Positions 54,269 to 62,822 of a DNA stretch of 64,000 bases are shown piece after piece. Numbering within the stretch: the first letter of the stretch is position 1; every line of letters begins with the position of its first letter. Origin of the DNA: Janthinobacterium violaceinigrum (GTDB lineage: Bacteria > Pseudomonadota > Gammaproteobacteria > Burkholderiales > Burkholderiaceae_D). Both the position numbers and the translations under genes were made by a program. The stretch is taken from contig NZ_WFLI01000014.1 in assembly GCF_009208555.1 (NCBI RefSeq), positions 62,001-126,000 of the forward strand. The letters run 5' to 3'. Under the pieces are notes generated by a model. It was given only the letters and a program-made list of their open reading frames with translations. It made no database searches and had not been told where the DNA came from.

Positions 54269-55018
54269 ATGGCATCGCGCAGAAATTTTCTACACCACGG
54301 TATGGGCCTGGCCGCGCTGGGCCTGGTAGCCACTCCCCTCATCGGCTGCGCCTCGCGCACGGCCGCTCCCGCATCGGCTTCGGCCAGCGCCAAGCCGCGC
54401 ACGCCGCGCACGGCCGTGCCGCCCCAGCCCACGCAACTGGCCAGCGTCGACCGCTCGCTCACTTCGCAGTCGCGCCAGGCCATCACCGAGATGGAACCGC
54501 CGCCGGACATCTTCGACGCGCAGGCGCTGGACCTGGAATTCTGGCTCAAGCCCCGCACCCTGGAAGTGGTGCGTCCGGCCAGCAATGAAAAAGCCAGGCT
54601 GCTGTACTGGAAAGATGGCGAAGTCATCGATTCGGCCTACCAGGAACTGTGCCATTTGCTGCGCGACGTGAACGGCAAGAAGACGGCGCCCATCGATCCG
54701 AAACTGCTGGAAACCCTGTGGGGCACGCAAGCGTTCGTGGCCCGCTACGGCATCGAGCAGCCGCTGGAGATCCTGTCCGGCTATCGCACGGCCGAGTCGA
54801 ACAGCCGCCTGCGCGAAGCGGGCGTGCCGGCCGCGCGCCAGTCGCTGCACATTTCGGGCCGCGCCGCCGATATCCGCGTGGCCAACCTGAACGCGGAAGT
54901 GCTCGGTTCGCTCGTGCGCAGCTTCAAGCAGGGCGGCGTGGGCTTCTATTACCGTTCCGGCCCCCGCGGCGGCTGGATCCATGCGGATACGGGCCTCCAG
55001 CGCACCTGGAAAGGCTGA
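54269..55018 (+). CDS. DUF882 (YcbK-like) peptidoglycan peptidase, Tat-exported lipoprotein
   Basis: The protein is 249 residues. The N terminus SRRNFLHHGMGLAALGLVAT matches the twin-arginine signal and is followed by a lipobox-like LIGC, so it is probably exported folded by Tat and lipidated. The C-terminal 120 residues form the DUF882/peptidase M15 domain: ILSGYRTAESNSRLREAG, SLHISGRAADIRV (metal-binding His and Asp) and GGWIHADTG (second His). Relatives trim peptidoglycan cross-links. TATAGT at 54237-54242 may be a -10 box. Confidence 0.87.
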   Translation: MASRRNFLHHGMGLAALGLVATPLIGCASRTAAPASASASAKPRTPRTAVPPQPTQLASVDRSLTSQSRQAITEMEPPPDIFDAQALDLEFWLKPRTLEVVRPASNEKARLLYWKDGEVIDSAYQELCHLLRDVNGKKTAPIDPKLLETLWGTQAFVARYGIEQPLEILSGYRTAESNSRLREAGVPAARQSLHISGRAADIRVANLNAEVLGSLVRSFKQGGVGFYYRSGPRGGWIHADTGLQRTWKG

Positions 55019-55084
55019 GCCTGATCACCGGCGCGCGGCGCGCTGTGCGGCCGCACGCCGCTGCCGCGCGCGGCGCCGTTTGGA

Positions 55085-55288
55085 TCAGTCGTAGTGATAC
55101 GGCGGCTCCGGTACCTTGTCGCGTTCGGCGCGCCGCCATTGCTCGACATTCAAAGGGCGCTCCCAGTAGATGCGCCAGCCCAGGCGCTGGCTCGCTTGCG
55201 CCTGGGGATGGTCGCGCAGATAGCCGTCGATAAAACGCGTAAATTCCGATACATAGCCGCCGCGGCGGCAGGCGAGTGCATGCGGCAT
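55085..55288 (-). CDS. DUF3460 family small protein
   Basis: This 67-residue protein is easy to miss because it is short. The ATG at 55288 has AGGAG five bases upstream. It contains YVSEFTRFIDGYLRDHPQ, LGWRIYWERPLN and ends VPEPPYHYD, matching the DUF3460 pattern (SEFT-F at the start, a WW/YW centre, PY-Y at the end). The family is found mostly in betaproteobacteria and has no known function. It is divergent from the LysR gene at 55355. Confidence 0.82.
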   Translation of the reverse strand: MPHALACRRGGYVSEFTRFIDGYLRDHPQAQASQRLGWRIYWERPLNVEQWRRAERDKVPEPPYHYD

Positions 55289-55354
55289 GGCTGCTCCTGT
55301 GCTTGTCCTAGCCGTTTGACCGTCCGCGCGCCCGAAAGTGCCGCACCTTCCACC

Positions 55355-56251
55355 ATGTCCATGAAACTTTCCAGCCATAACATCGAACTGTTCCTGGCCG
55401 TCGTCGACGGCGGCTCGTTCTCGGCCGCAGCGCGCGCCTTGCGCCGGGCGCCGTCGGCCGTCAGCATGGCGATGGCCAACATCGAGGCGGAACTGGGCAT
55501 CGCCCTGTTCGACCGGGGCGCACGGGAAGCCGTGCCCACGCCCGCCGCCCTGGCCTTGCTGCCCCATGCGCGCCTGATCGCGGAACAGCTGAAGCAGTTG
55601 CACCTGCACGTGCAGGAATTGTCGCAGGGACTGGAAAGCCGCATTTCGCTGGGCATCGCGGCCGAGCTCGACCCTGCACCATTCGTGGCCGCCGTGCGCG
55701 CGCTGTCGCTGCGCCATCCGCTGCTCGACATCGAAGTGCTGACGGCGCCGCAGGACGACGTGCTCGACATGCTGCACCGGGGCCGCATCAGCGCCTGCAT
55801 GGCTTTCGCGGGCGGGCGCATCAATCACGAGGAACAGTTCCAGCTGGTGGGCAGCGATGCCTTGCTGGCGATCGTCTCGACCCGGCATCCGCCCGACGTG
55901 GCGGGCCGGCCCTTGTATATCGAGGAATTGGTGAATTTGCGCCAGATCATCGTGGCCAGCCGCGAACTGGACCTGGCCGATGCGCGCCCTGTGGTGGGCC
56001 TGTCCTACTGGCGCACGGACAGCCTGCCGATGGCGCTGGCGATGGTGGAGGCGGGACTGGGCTGGGGCAACTTTGCCGCCTCGGCCATCGAGCATTCGCT
56101 GGCGGCGGGGCGGGTGCGCACGGTGGACTTCAAGAATACGGGCAACGGCCTGGTCGTGCCCATCCACCTGGTGTGGATGAAGGACCGGCCGCTGGGTATG
56201 GCGGCGCGGTCCTTTCTTCAGTTGCTGACCGAGGTGCCGGCAGCGCCCTGA
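55355..56251 (+). CDS. LysR-family transcriptional regulator
   Basis: The protein is 298 residues from the ATG at 55355 (or 296 from 55361); the longer frame upstream overlaps the DUF3460 gene and is not real. The helix-turn-helix reads GGSFSAAARALRRAPSAVSM, then IEAELGIALFDRGAREAVPT, and the effector domain contains RISLGIAAELDPAPFVAAVR and RISACMAFAGGRINHEEQFQ. Its 3' end overlaps the convergent PACE efflux gene by 34 bases, and a LysR next to a PACE gene is a common arrangement, so control of that efflux gene is likely. Confidence 0.9.
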   Translation: MSMKLSSHNIELFLAVVDGGSFSAAARALRRAPSAVSMAMANIEAELGIALFDRGAREAVPTPAALALLPHARLIAEQLKQLHLHVQELSQGLESRISLGIAAELDPAPFVAAVRALSLRHPLLDIEVLTAPQDDVLDMLHRGRISACMAFAGGRINHEEQFQLVGSDALLAIVSTRHPPDVAGRPLYIEELVNLRQIIVASRELDLADARPVVGLSYWRTDSLPMALAMVEAGLGWGNFAASAIEHSLAAGRVRTVDFKNTGNGLVVPIHLVWMKDRPLGMAARSFLQLLTEVPAAP

Positions 56252-56694
56252 AGGCCGGCCGGTTCTTCCTTCGGCTGCTGCGCCGACAGGGGCACGCCGA
56301 ACAGGCCGTCGAAGAAATAGTTGAAGATGAAGCTGTAGCACGGGATGATCAGCATCAGGGCGAAGTCCAGTACGAAGGCTTGCCACAGGCTGATGTCGAG
56401 CCACCAGGCGATCAGCGGGATCAAATAGATCACCAGCGTGATCTGGAAGCCGATCGCGTGCAGGATGCGGCGCCAGACGGTGCGCGTGCGCGACACTTGC
56501 CGGATTTCCCAGTATTCGAAAGCCGTGTTGTAGAGCAGGTTCCAGATCACGGCGATGGTGGTGATCATGATGGCCAGCGGGCCCGTGCTGGTGGGCGATT
56601 CGCCCGAGAGCAGGGTCAGCCAGGCCGTGGAAATGGCCATGCCGATGATTTCAAAGGCGGTGACGTAGACGATTTTGCGTTTGATGCCTTGCAT
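56218..56694 (-). CDS. PACE-family efflux transporter
   Basis: This 158-residue protein is made of two tandem bacterial transmembrane pair (BTP) units, four hydrophobic helices in all: RKIVYVTAFEIIGMAISTAW, AIMITTIAVIWNLLYNTAFEYWE, ILHAIGFQITLVIYLIPLIAWW and AFVLDFALMLIIPCYSFIFN. The WNLLYNTAFEYWE-type and Y-S-F-I-F-N-Y motifs are typical of PACE exporters such as AceI, which expel chlorhexidine and polyamines. The substrate is not known here. The gene overlaps the end of the LysR gene. Confidence 0.9.
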   Translation of the reverse strand: MQGIKRKIVYVTAFEIIGMAISTAWLTLLSGESPTSTGPLAIMITTIAVIWNLLYNTAFEYWEIRQVSRTRTVWRRILHAIGFQITLVIYLIPLIAWWLDISLWQAFVLDFALMLIIPCYSFIFNYFFDGLFGVPLSAQQPKEEPAGLQGAAGTSVSN

Positions 56695-56876
56695 GTAAAG
56701 CCTGTAAAGAGGAAGTGGCGGTCATTTTAAGTCAGGCATGCTGATGTTAAAAGTTAATAGCTGTCAGTTTTACTGATTGATATGCGCCAGCAATACCATG
56801 CTGGCCGCGAACGGTGGATAATGGCGGCTGGCGGGCAACCGGTCCCGCCGCATCACCGCAGAAGAGGTCGACAAGC

Positions 56877-57332
56877 ATGCAAGGCGCAGCAGACAGCAAC
56901 ATTCCAGTTACCCCCGCCGATACCCCCGCCAGTGCGGATGAACGTCCCCGTTTCCGCCCCCGTCCGTGGGAACACCTGGAAACGCCGTATGACGTGGAAG
57001 TGTGGATCGAGGAACATAACCGCAGCATGCAGGACAATATCCGCGCCACGGAAACGGGCGTGGGCATCTGCTTTACCCTGGCCGAGGGCGGCGACATCTA
57101 CATGCAGACGAGCGCCGACGGCGCCGTCGTGCTGGACGTGACGCCGGACGCGGCCTGGGTGTCTCCCCTGATCAGCGCGGCCACGGGCTGCGAGACGCCG
57201 GATTCGTCGTTGTGGATCTTGCCTGACGATAAGTTGATCCAGCTGATCGTGGGCCTGTCCAGCCTGGTGGCCAGCACCTTGCTGGTGGTGGGCCATGATT
57301 TCGGCTTGCGCCGACGGGGCATGGGTCGCTGA
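56877..57332 (+). CDS. Hypothetical protein with C-terminal hydrophobic helix
   Basis: The protein is 151 residues from the ATG at 56877, which has AAGAGG nine bases upstream. I do not recognise the family. Residues 1-30 are proline-rich (NIPVTPADTPASADERPRFR), the middle has acidic beta-like stretches (VEVWIEEHNRSMQDNIRATE; ICFTLAEGGDIYMQTSADG), and the end is one hydrophobic helix LIQLIVGLSSLVASTLLVVG followed by HDFGLRRRGMGR. A C-tail membrane anchor with a basic end facing the cytoplasm is plausible. Confidence 0.65.
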   Translation: MQGAADSNIPVTPADTPASADERPRFRPRPWEHLETPYDVEVWIEEHNRSMQDNIRATETGVGICFTLAEGGDIYMQTSADGAVVLDVTPDAAWVSPLISAATGCETPDSSLWILPDDKLIQLIVGLSSLVASTLLVVGHDFGLRRRGMGR

Positions 57333-57448
57333 CCGTAATGTTGTAGAAATGTTATGCATGGCAGGCATGGCTCGACACTGCGCGTGGCGCGTGCTAGTCT
57401 CGCTACTGCACCCACCTGTTTGCCTGGGCGGCGGTGCAAAGGACAGCC

Positions 57449-59614
57449 ATGGACATGCCTCCGCAAGCGGTACCTGCTCCGGAATCCTCCCCGCGCGGCC
57501 ACGACGGCGTGCTGCCGCATGCCGCGCCGCTGCTGGACGATGGCGTCTTCAGCCCGGAGCGGATGAAGGCTGAACGCGAACAAGCCTATTTCAACGATTT
57601 ATACCTGCTGGCGCCCGTCGCCTATTTCGTGCTGGGCCTCGACGGTGTGATCTTGCAGGTCAACCTGGTGGCGGCCGAACTGTTCGGCCTGGCGCGCGGC
57701 CATCCCGGTCACGTGCTATTCCGTTCCTATGTGCATGAAGCGTTCCGCCACGATTACGACCAGTTCGTGCAGCGCGTGCTCAATAGCAGCGAGCCCGAGC
57801 GTATCCAGCTGCAGGTGCGGCCCCGACCCGGCGCGCGCGAGGCGGGCATGCCCGTCAGCCTGCTGGGCAGCGCCGATCCGAACGGCCAGGCGCTGCGCCT
57901 CGTGCTGGAGCAGGCCGAGGGCAAGCTGGCCGCGCTGGAACGCAGCGAAGAGCGCTTCCGGCGCATCGTGCACAGCGCCGAAGAGGGCATCTGGGAAATC
58001 GATGCGCAGGCGCTGACCAGCTTTGTCAATCCCAAGATGGCGCACATGCTGGGCTGCCAGATCGAGGAGATGCTGGGCCAGCCGCTGGCCGCCTTCATGG
58101 ATGACGAGGGGCGGGCTCTCCTGGCGCGCAACATTGCGCGGCGTCAGGACGGCATTGCCGAGCGCCACGAATTCAAGTTCCTGCGGCGCGACGGCAGCAC
58201 CCTGTGGGCCACTCTGGCCACCAATCCCATCTTCGACTCCGGCGGCACCTACCTGGGGGCGCTGGCGCTGGTCAGCGACATCACGGCGCAGCGCGCGGCG
58301 TCCGAGCGCATCTGGCGGCAAGCCAATTTCGACTCGCTGACGGGCTTGCCGAACCGCCAGATGTTTCTCGACCGCTTGCAGCACGAGGCGCACCATGCGC
58401 GGCGCGAAGGTACTTGCCTGGCCCTGCTGTTCATCGACCTCGACCATTTCAAGCAGGTGAATGACCGCCTGGGCCACGAGAAGGGCGACATGCTGCTGCG
58501 CCAGGCGGCGCAGCGCATCAGCGAGCACGTGCGCGCCACCGATACGGTAGCGCGCCTGGGCGGCGATGAATTCACCGTCATCCTGGCCGGCGTGGGCCAG
58601 TTGGGCGGCATCGAGCGCGTGCTGCAGGAACTGACGGCCGCGCTGGCCCTGCCGTTCGTGCTCGACGGCGACACGGCGCAAGTGTCGGCCAGCGTGGGCG
58701 TGGCGCTGTATCCGTCCGACGCGGAGGCAACGGACACCTTGCTGCGGCAAGCGGACCAGGCCATGTATGCGGCCAAGAGTGCCGGGCGCAACGGCTACAG
58801 CTATTTCACGCCCGCCTTGCAGCAGGCGGCCGACCTGCGCCGCCTCACGGTGCGCGAGATGCGCGTGGCGCTGGCGCAGGACCAGTTCGAAGTGCATTAC
58901 CAGCCCATCATCCGCCTGTGCGATGGCAGCATCGAGCGGGCCGAGGCGTTGCTGCGCTGGCGCCATCCGCTGCGCGGCTTGCTGGCGCCCGCCGATTTTA
59001 TCGGCTTTGCCGAGGCGAACGGCCTGATCATCGATATCGGCGAGTGGGTGTTTCGCCAGGTCGTGCGCCAGGCGCGGCGGTGGCAAGACGAGCATGGCGC
59101 CGCGTTCCAGATCAGCATCAACAAGTCGGCCGTGGAATTTCGCTGCGACGCCGCCCTGTACCAGGACTGGGGCGGGCACCTGGCGCGCCAAGGGCTGGCG
59201 CCCGGCGCCATCGTCATCGAAACGCGGGAAGCCGTGCTGCTCGACGAAGCGCGCCAGGTGGTGGAACGCCTGCGCCAGTTCCGTGCCATGGGCCTGGCGC
59301 TGGCGCTCGACGATTTCGGCAGCGGCCAAGTGTCGCTCGCGTGCCTGAAAACGGCCGATCTCGATTTCCTCAAGATCGGCCGCGCACTGGTTGGCGAACT
59401 GGGCCGTGACGATGCGGGACTGGGCCTGTGCGAAGCGCTGATCGCGCTGGCCCAGCGGCTGGGGCTCAAAGTCGTGGCCGAAGGCGTGGAGACGGCATCG
59501 CAGCGCGACTTGCTGCGCGCTGCCGGCTGCGACTATGCGCAGGGGTATTTCTTTTCCCGCGCCTTGCCGGCGGGGCAGATGGACCGCCTGCTGGCGGCTC
59601 AGTCGGCTGCCTGA
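57449..59614 (+). CDS. PAS-PAS-GGDEF-EAL c-di-GMP turnover protein
   Basis: The protein is 721 residues from the ATG at 57449 with AAAGGA five bases upstream; a GTG at 57434 is less likely. Two PAS domains (about 45-150 and 165-280) precede a GGDEF diguanylate cyclase with intact GGDEF at about 370-374 and an EAL phosphodiesterase with ERAEALLRWRHP near 496. In the EAL part Asn, DDFG, Lys and AEGVE are kept, but KID reads KIG and the ELTE segment reads IETRE. It has no membrane segment and should act in the cytoplasm. The 3' end overlaps the convergent glycosyltransferase gene by 16 bases. Confidence 0.93.
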   Translation: MDMPPQAVPAPESSPRGHDGVLPHAAPLLDDGVFSPERMKAEREQAYFNDLYLLAPVAYFVLGLDGVILQVNLVAAELFGLARGHPGHVLFRSYVHEAFRHDYDQFVQRVLNSSEPERIQLQVRPRPGAREAGMPVSLLGSADPNGQALRLVLEQAEGKLAALERSEERFRRIVHSAEEGIWEIDAQALTSFVNPKMAHMLGCQIEEMLGQPLAAFMDDEGRALLARNIARRQDGIAERHEFKFLRRDGSTLWATLATNPIFDSGGTYLGALALVSDITAQRAASERIWRQANFDSLTGLPNRQMFLDRLQHEAHHARREGTCLALLFIDLDHFKQVNDRLGHEKGDMLLRQAAQRISEHVRATDTVARLGGDEFTVILAGVGQLGGIERVLQELTAALALPFVLDGDTAQVSASVGVALYPSDAEATDTLLRQADQAMYAAKSAGRNGYSYFTPALQQAADLRRLTVREMRVALAQDQFEVHYQPIIRLCDGSIERAEALLRWRHPLRGLLAPADFIGFAEANGLIIDIGEWVFRQVVRQARRWQDEHGAAFQISINKSAVEFRCDAALYQDWGGHLARQGLAPGAIVIETREAVLLDEARQVVERLRQFRAMGLALALDDFGSGQVSLACLKTADLDFLKIGRALVGELGRDDAGLGLCEALIALAQRLGLKVVAEGVETASQRDLLRAAGCDYAQGYFFSRALPAGQMDRLLAAQSAA

Positions 59615-60699
59615 ACGGTTACCTCCAGCGGCCCGTCGCCCTCCATCAGCTGTTCCGCGGCGGCCAGGGTCTCGGCCGCGCTGACCTTGGCCAGGGTCAG
59701 TCCCTGCGCCAGGATGACGGCATGGCGGCGGCTGGCCGGGTAAAACCAGCGGTAGTTATCGGTACGGATGTAGTAGCCGACGATCTTCTTGTCATACGCC
59801 GAGGCGATGTGGATCACCGACGTGTCGGGCGACACGACCAGTTCGCAGCGGCGGATCAGGGCCGCCAGCTCGAGGATGTGGCCCGTGGGCGGCGCGCTCA
59901 TCACGTTCGCATGGCCGGCGCCGCGCACGATCTCGGCGGCGCGCTCCTCCGTGCCCGGTGCGGCGATCACCAGCAGCGCATGGCGCGGGTAGCGCGCGGC
60001 CAGGGTGGCGGCGCAGCGCTGGGCGTCTGCCACGCTGACCGTGCGTTGCGCATTGCTGCCCTGGAAATTGAGGCAGAACAAGCCTTCATGCGTGCGCAGC
60101 AGGGTGTCGCAGGCGGCGTCGACCCGGGCAGCGTGCGCGTCCACGCCGAACAGTTCATAGCGCATGTCGATGTCGCGCAAGCCAAACTGCCCGAACGTGG
60201 CAAAAAAGCTGTGCAGGATGTGGCTGCTGCGGTCGCACGGCACCGTATGGTCGAACATGCCCAGATTGGCGGTCGAGGTGCCGTACTTGGGAATGGCAAA
60301 GCCAGTCAAATAGCGGGCGCCCAGCCATTTGATACGCAGCAGCAAGGGAATCGAAAAGCGGTTGTAGGGGTTGAAGATGACGTCGTAGCGGCGCAGGCGC
60401 AGGTCGGCGATGGTGGTGCGCAAGTCGCGCAGCAGCGGCTGCTTGTCCCAGATGAGGATCTCGTTCACATGCGGGTTACCGGCGACGACGTCGCGGTTGG
60501 CGCTGCTGGCGGCCACGTCGATCTGCCAGTGCGGATAGTTTTTCTTCAGTTCGCGCAGCAGCGCCGAGGTAACGATCATGTCGCCGATCTTGTCGTTGCG
60601 CAAAATCAATACCTTGCGCACCTTGGCGATATCGAGGGGCTGCTTGTCGGATTTTCCCAGCAGGGCGTAACTGAGCAGCCGGGCGGCGGTTTTTATCAA
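59599..60699 (-). CDS. Glycosyltransferase family 9 (heptosyltransferase-like) protein
   Basis: The protein is 366 residues from a TTG start at 60699, which has GGAG five bases upstream; no ATG lies near the N terminus. It is a GT9 enzyme of the WaaC/WaaF kind: VLILRNDKIGDMIVTSALLR at the start, a sugar-nucleotide domain with LVVSPDTSVIHIASAYDKKI near residue 290. Family members add heptose to lipopolysaccharide core in the cytoplasm; the acceptor here is unknown and no other lipopolysaccharide genes are adjacent. Confidence 0.87.
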   Translation of the reverse strand: MIKTAARLLSYALLGKSDKQPLDIAKVRKVLILRNDKIGDMIVTSALLRELKKNYPHWQIDVAASSANRDVVAGNPHVNEILIWDKQPLLRDLRTTIADLRLRRYDVIFNPYNRFSIPLLLRIKWLGARYLTGFAIPKYGTSTANLGMFDHTVPCDRSSHILHSFFATFGQFGLRDIDMRYELFGVDAHAARVDAACDTLLRTHEGLFCLNFQGSNAQRTVSVADAQRCAATLAARYPRHALLVIAAPGTEERAAEIVRGAGHANVMSAPPTGHILELAALIRRCELVVSPDTSVIHIASAYDKKIVGYYIRTDNYRWFYPASRRHAVILAQGLTLAKVSAAETLAAAEQLMEGDGPLEVTVQAAD

Positions 60700-60815
60700 G
60701 GGAACTCCGGAAGTGGATGACGGGATGCACTGGCGTATTTGTCAATGAGCAAGCGACAGCAGCATCTTACGGATTTCCACGGCCCGCAGATAGGGGGCGC
60801 GCCGGTTTTATTGCG

Positions 60816-60838
60816 GCGTGCGCCAGGGCGGCGCACGC
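60816..60838. other. Stem-loop after flagellar gene block
   Basis: GCGTGCGCC (60816-60824) pairs perfectly with GGCGCACGC (60830-60838) around AGGGC, 13 bases beyond the stop of the last flagellar-block gene. There is no T-run on the minus-strand side, so it is a 3'-end or Rho-linked hairpin only by inference. Confidence 0.5.
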
Positions 60839-60851
60839 AGCAGGAGGGGGC

Positions 60852-61895
60852 TTATTCCAGGCCCAGCAGGGCGACGACCCGTTCGCGGCTGATGCCGACC
60901 AGCGCGGAACTGATCGCCAGCAGCGATTCATAGCCGGGCTGGCTGGCCTTTTCCGTGAAGTTTTCCGCCAGCGTATCCATGCTGACGTTCACCTGCACCG
61001 GCTGTGCGCGGGCGACCCGTCCCGTGGCTTGCGCCAGGGCCAGACTGACGGAGCTGCGCGCCGCCTGCAGCTGCGCCAGCGCCTGCACCACTTGCTGCAA
61101 GGTGGCGCGCAGGGCTTCCACGTCGCCCGTATTCCATTCTTCCGGAGCGATGGCGGCCGGTTCCGCATCCGTGCGCACGCGGCTCATCTGGCCGGTCGGG
61201 TAGCGCACGCCGCTGCCGCGCACGGACAGGCTGTCGCGCACGTTGTTCCAGTTGGCTTCCGGCGTGCTGAATACCAGTTCGCCGTTCTCGCCCCGCTTGA
61301 CGCTGATACCTGACGGCATCAATGCGCGGTCGAAGCGGGACACGATTTCGCTCTCGCTCAGGCCGGGTTCGATATTTACCGAACGCAAGGCCTGGTTCGC
61401 GCCGCCCACGGAAAACGCCAGTACTTCCTGCGGGCCTTCCTGCAGGCTGGCCATGGTCAGGCCGCGGATGCTGAACTGCTGCTGGGCCGCCTGCGGGCTG
61501 CTATAGCTGAGCTGTGCATCGAGCGTGCCGCCCGAGGCGCTGGCGCGCTGGCGCCAGGTATTGCTGAACTGGCGTACTCGCGCTTCGACTTGCCCCTCGC
61601 GGCCCTGGCGCGCGGCCAGCTTGGCCGCCAGTTCGCTCTTCAGCGCCTGCAGCTGGCTGCTGCTGCGTTCCAGGTAGTCGAGCGTTTGCTGCGCGTTGGA
61701 AATCTCTCCCTGCAGCTGGTGATCCCAGTTGCTCAGGCCACGCTGCAGGCTCGCCGTCGAACTCCTCGCCGCCGGCGCCTCGCTGCGCGCGCCGGCATTG
61801 CCGTTGATGGCGGCGGACGCGTCATCGACGACGCGGGCTGTGCCGGCGCCTTTGGCATTGACGCCGGAAGAGGAAGAGGTCTGAACGATTTGCAT
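60852..61895 (-). CDS. Unrecognised coiled-coil protein of the flagellar operon
   Basis: This 347-residue protein starts five bases after the flgL stop and is probably translated by coupling, as no ribosome binding site is visible. I do not recognise a family. The first 60 residues are Ser/Ala/Gly-rich (flexible), then a coiled-coil stretch (ISNAQQTLDYLERSSSQLQA to AARQGREGQVEARVRQFSN), a mixed alpha/beta centre (FSVGGANQALRSVNIEPGLS; GISVKRGENGELVFSTPEAN) and a second helical stretch (ALRATLQQVVQALAQLQAAR). The centre resembles flagellin-type hypervariable strands. Position suggests a role in flagellum assembly or regulation. Confidence 0.8.
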   Translation of the reverse strand: MQIVQTSSSSGVNAKGAGTARVVDDASAAINGNAGARSEAPAARSSTASLQRGLSNWDHQLQGEISNAQQTLDYLERSSSQLQALKSELAAKLAARQGREGQVEARVRQFSNTWRQRASASGGTLDAQLSYSSPQAAQQQFSIRGLTMASLQEGPQEVLAFSVGGANQALRSVNIEPGLSESEIVSRFDRALMPSGISVKRGENGELVFSTPEANWNNVRDSLSVRGSGVRYPTGQMSRVRTDAEPAAIAPEEWNTGDVEALRATLQQVVQALAQLQAARSSVSLALAQATGRVARAQPVQVNVSMDTLAENFTEKASQPGYESLLAISSALVGISRERVVALLGLE

Positions 61896-61900
61896 GATGG

Positions 61901-62812
61901 TCAGAGAAGATCAAACAGGGAAATGGTGCCAACCTTGGTGTAGGCCTTGTACGTTGCCTGCAGGGCCGTCTGGTAGCCGGTCAGCTCGATGGCTGCCGCG
62001 CCCATGTCGGTCTTTTTCAGGTCCAGCAGGGCCGAATCGTTCGACAGCGACACGTTGGCCAGGTTGCCGGAAAGCGTGGTGAGGATGTTTTGCGCGCCGC
62101 CGAAGATGGCGATCTTGCCGGAGAGTAAGTCCATGCCGTCATCGGTGCCGCCCAGGCCGTCGTTGACGATGGCGCGCACGGCCGGATCGTTGGGATTGAC
62201 GCCCGGCGTGCCGAGCGTGGTGACGACCTGGTCGATCTTGTTGAGCCACACTTCCAGGTTCTTCACGTCGACGTTGGCCGCCTGCGTCACGCCATTGCCG
62301 ACCACGACGGTCTGCGTGTCGGTATTGCCGACGTAGCTGTAACGCGCGCCGGGCGCTGCCGCCGGGTCGTACTTGATGGGCGCCTGGTCGGTGGCCGTGC
62401 CGGAAAACATGTAGCGGCCTTCCTGGTCCTTCAGGTTGGCCGTGTACAGCACGCTGTCGCGCATGGCGGTCAGCGATTGCGTCATCGCATTCAGGTCGCC
62501 CGGCGTATTGCTGCCGTCGGCGGCCCACACCAGCAGGTCGCGCGCCTGGCCCATGTCGGTAACCATGCTCGACAGGTAGTTCTCGTTTTTCAGCAGGCGC
62601 ACTTTGACCGTGGCGATATTGTCCTGGTACTGGGTCACCATCGCTTGCTCGCGCGTCAGGCGCGAAATGCGCACGTTGCCGATCGGATCGTCCGATGGCA
62701 GCTGGATGCGCAGGCCCGACGACATCTGCTGGGTCAGGTAATTGATGCGTTCCTGGTTTTGTTGGAGCGAAATATTGATCAGCGATTGGTACTGGCTGCT
62801 GGCGACACGCAT
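61901..62812 (-). CDS. flgL: Flagellar hook-associated protein 3
   Basis: This 303-residue FlgL forms the second ring of the hook-filament junction, outside the cell. It starts MRVASSQYQSLINISLQQNQ, with the flagellin-like N-terminal helix RINYLTQQMSSGLRIQLPSD, and ends with the C-terminal helix LTGYQTALQATYKAYTKVGT, both typical of hook-associated proteins. AAGGAG six bases before the ATG supports the start. It follows flgK by 10 bases and precedes the unknown flagellar gene by five. Confidence 0.95.
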   Translation of the reverse strand: MRVASSQYQSLINISLQQNQERINYLTQQMSSGLRIQLPSDDPIGNVRISRLTREQAMVTQYQDNIATVKVRLLKNENYLSSMVTDMGQARDLLVWAADGSNTPGDLNAMTQSLTAMRDSVLYTANLKDQEGRYMFSGTATDQAPIKYDPAAAPGARYSYVGNTDTQTVVVGNGVTQAANVDVKNLEVWLNKIDQVVTTLGTPGVNPNDPAVRAIVNDGLGGTDDGMDLLSGKIAIFGGAQNILTTLSGNLANVSLSNDSALLDLKKTDMGAAAIELTGYQTALQATYKAYTKVGTISLFDLL

Positions 62813-62822
62813 ATGTTTCTCC

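Noticed and set aside
55094..55354. N-terminal extension of the LysR frame
   Set aside because: It overlaps the DUF3460 gene, which has its own ribosome binding site and family motifs; LysR proteins start close to their helix-turn-helix.
55289..56404. Long upstream extension of the DUF3460 frame on the minus strand
   Set aside because: The extension is antisense to the LysR gene and low-complexity; only the last 67 codons match DUF3460.
60803..60838. Intrinsic terminator for the flagellar operon
   Set aside because: The stem is strong but there is no T-run on either strand, so it is listed only as a stem-loop.
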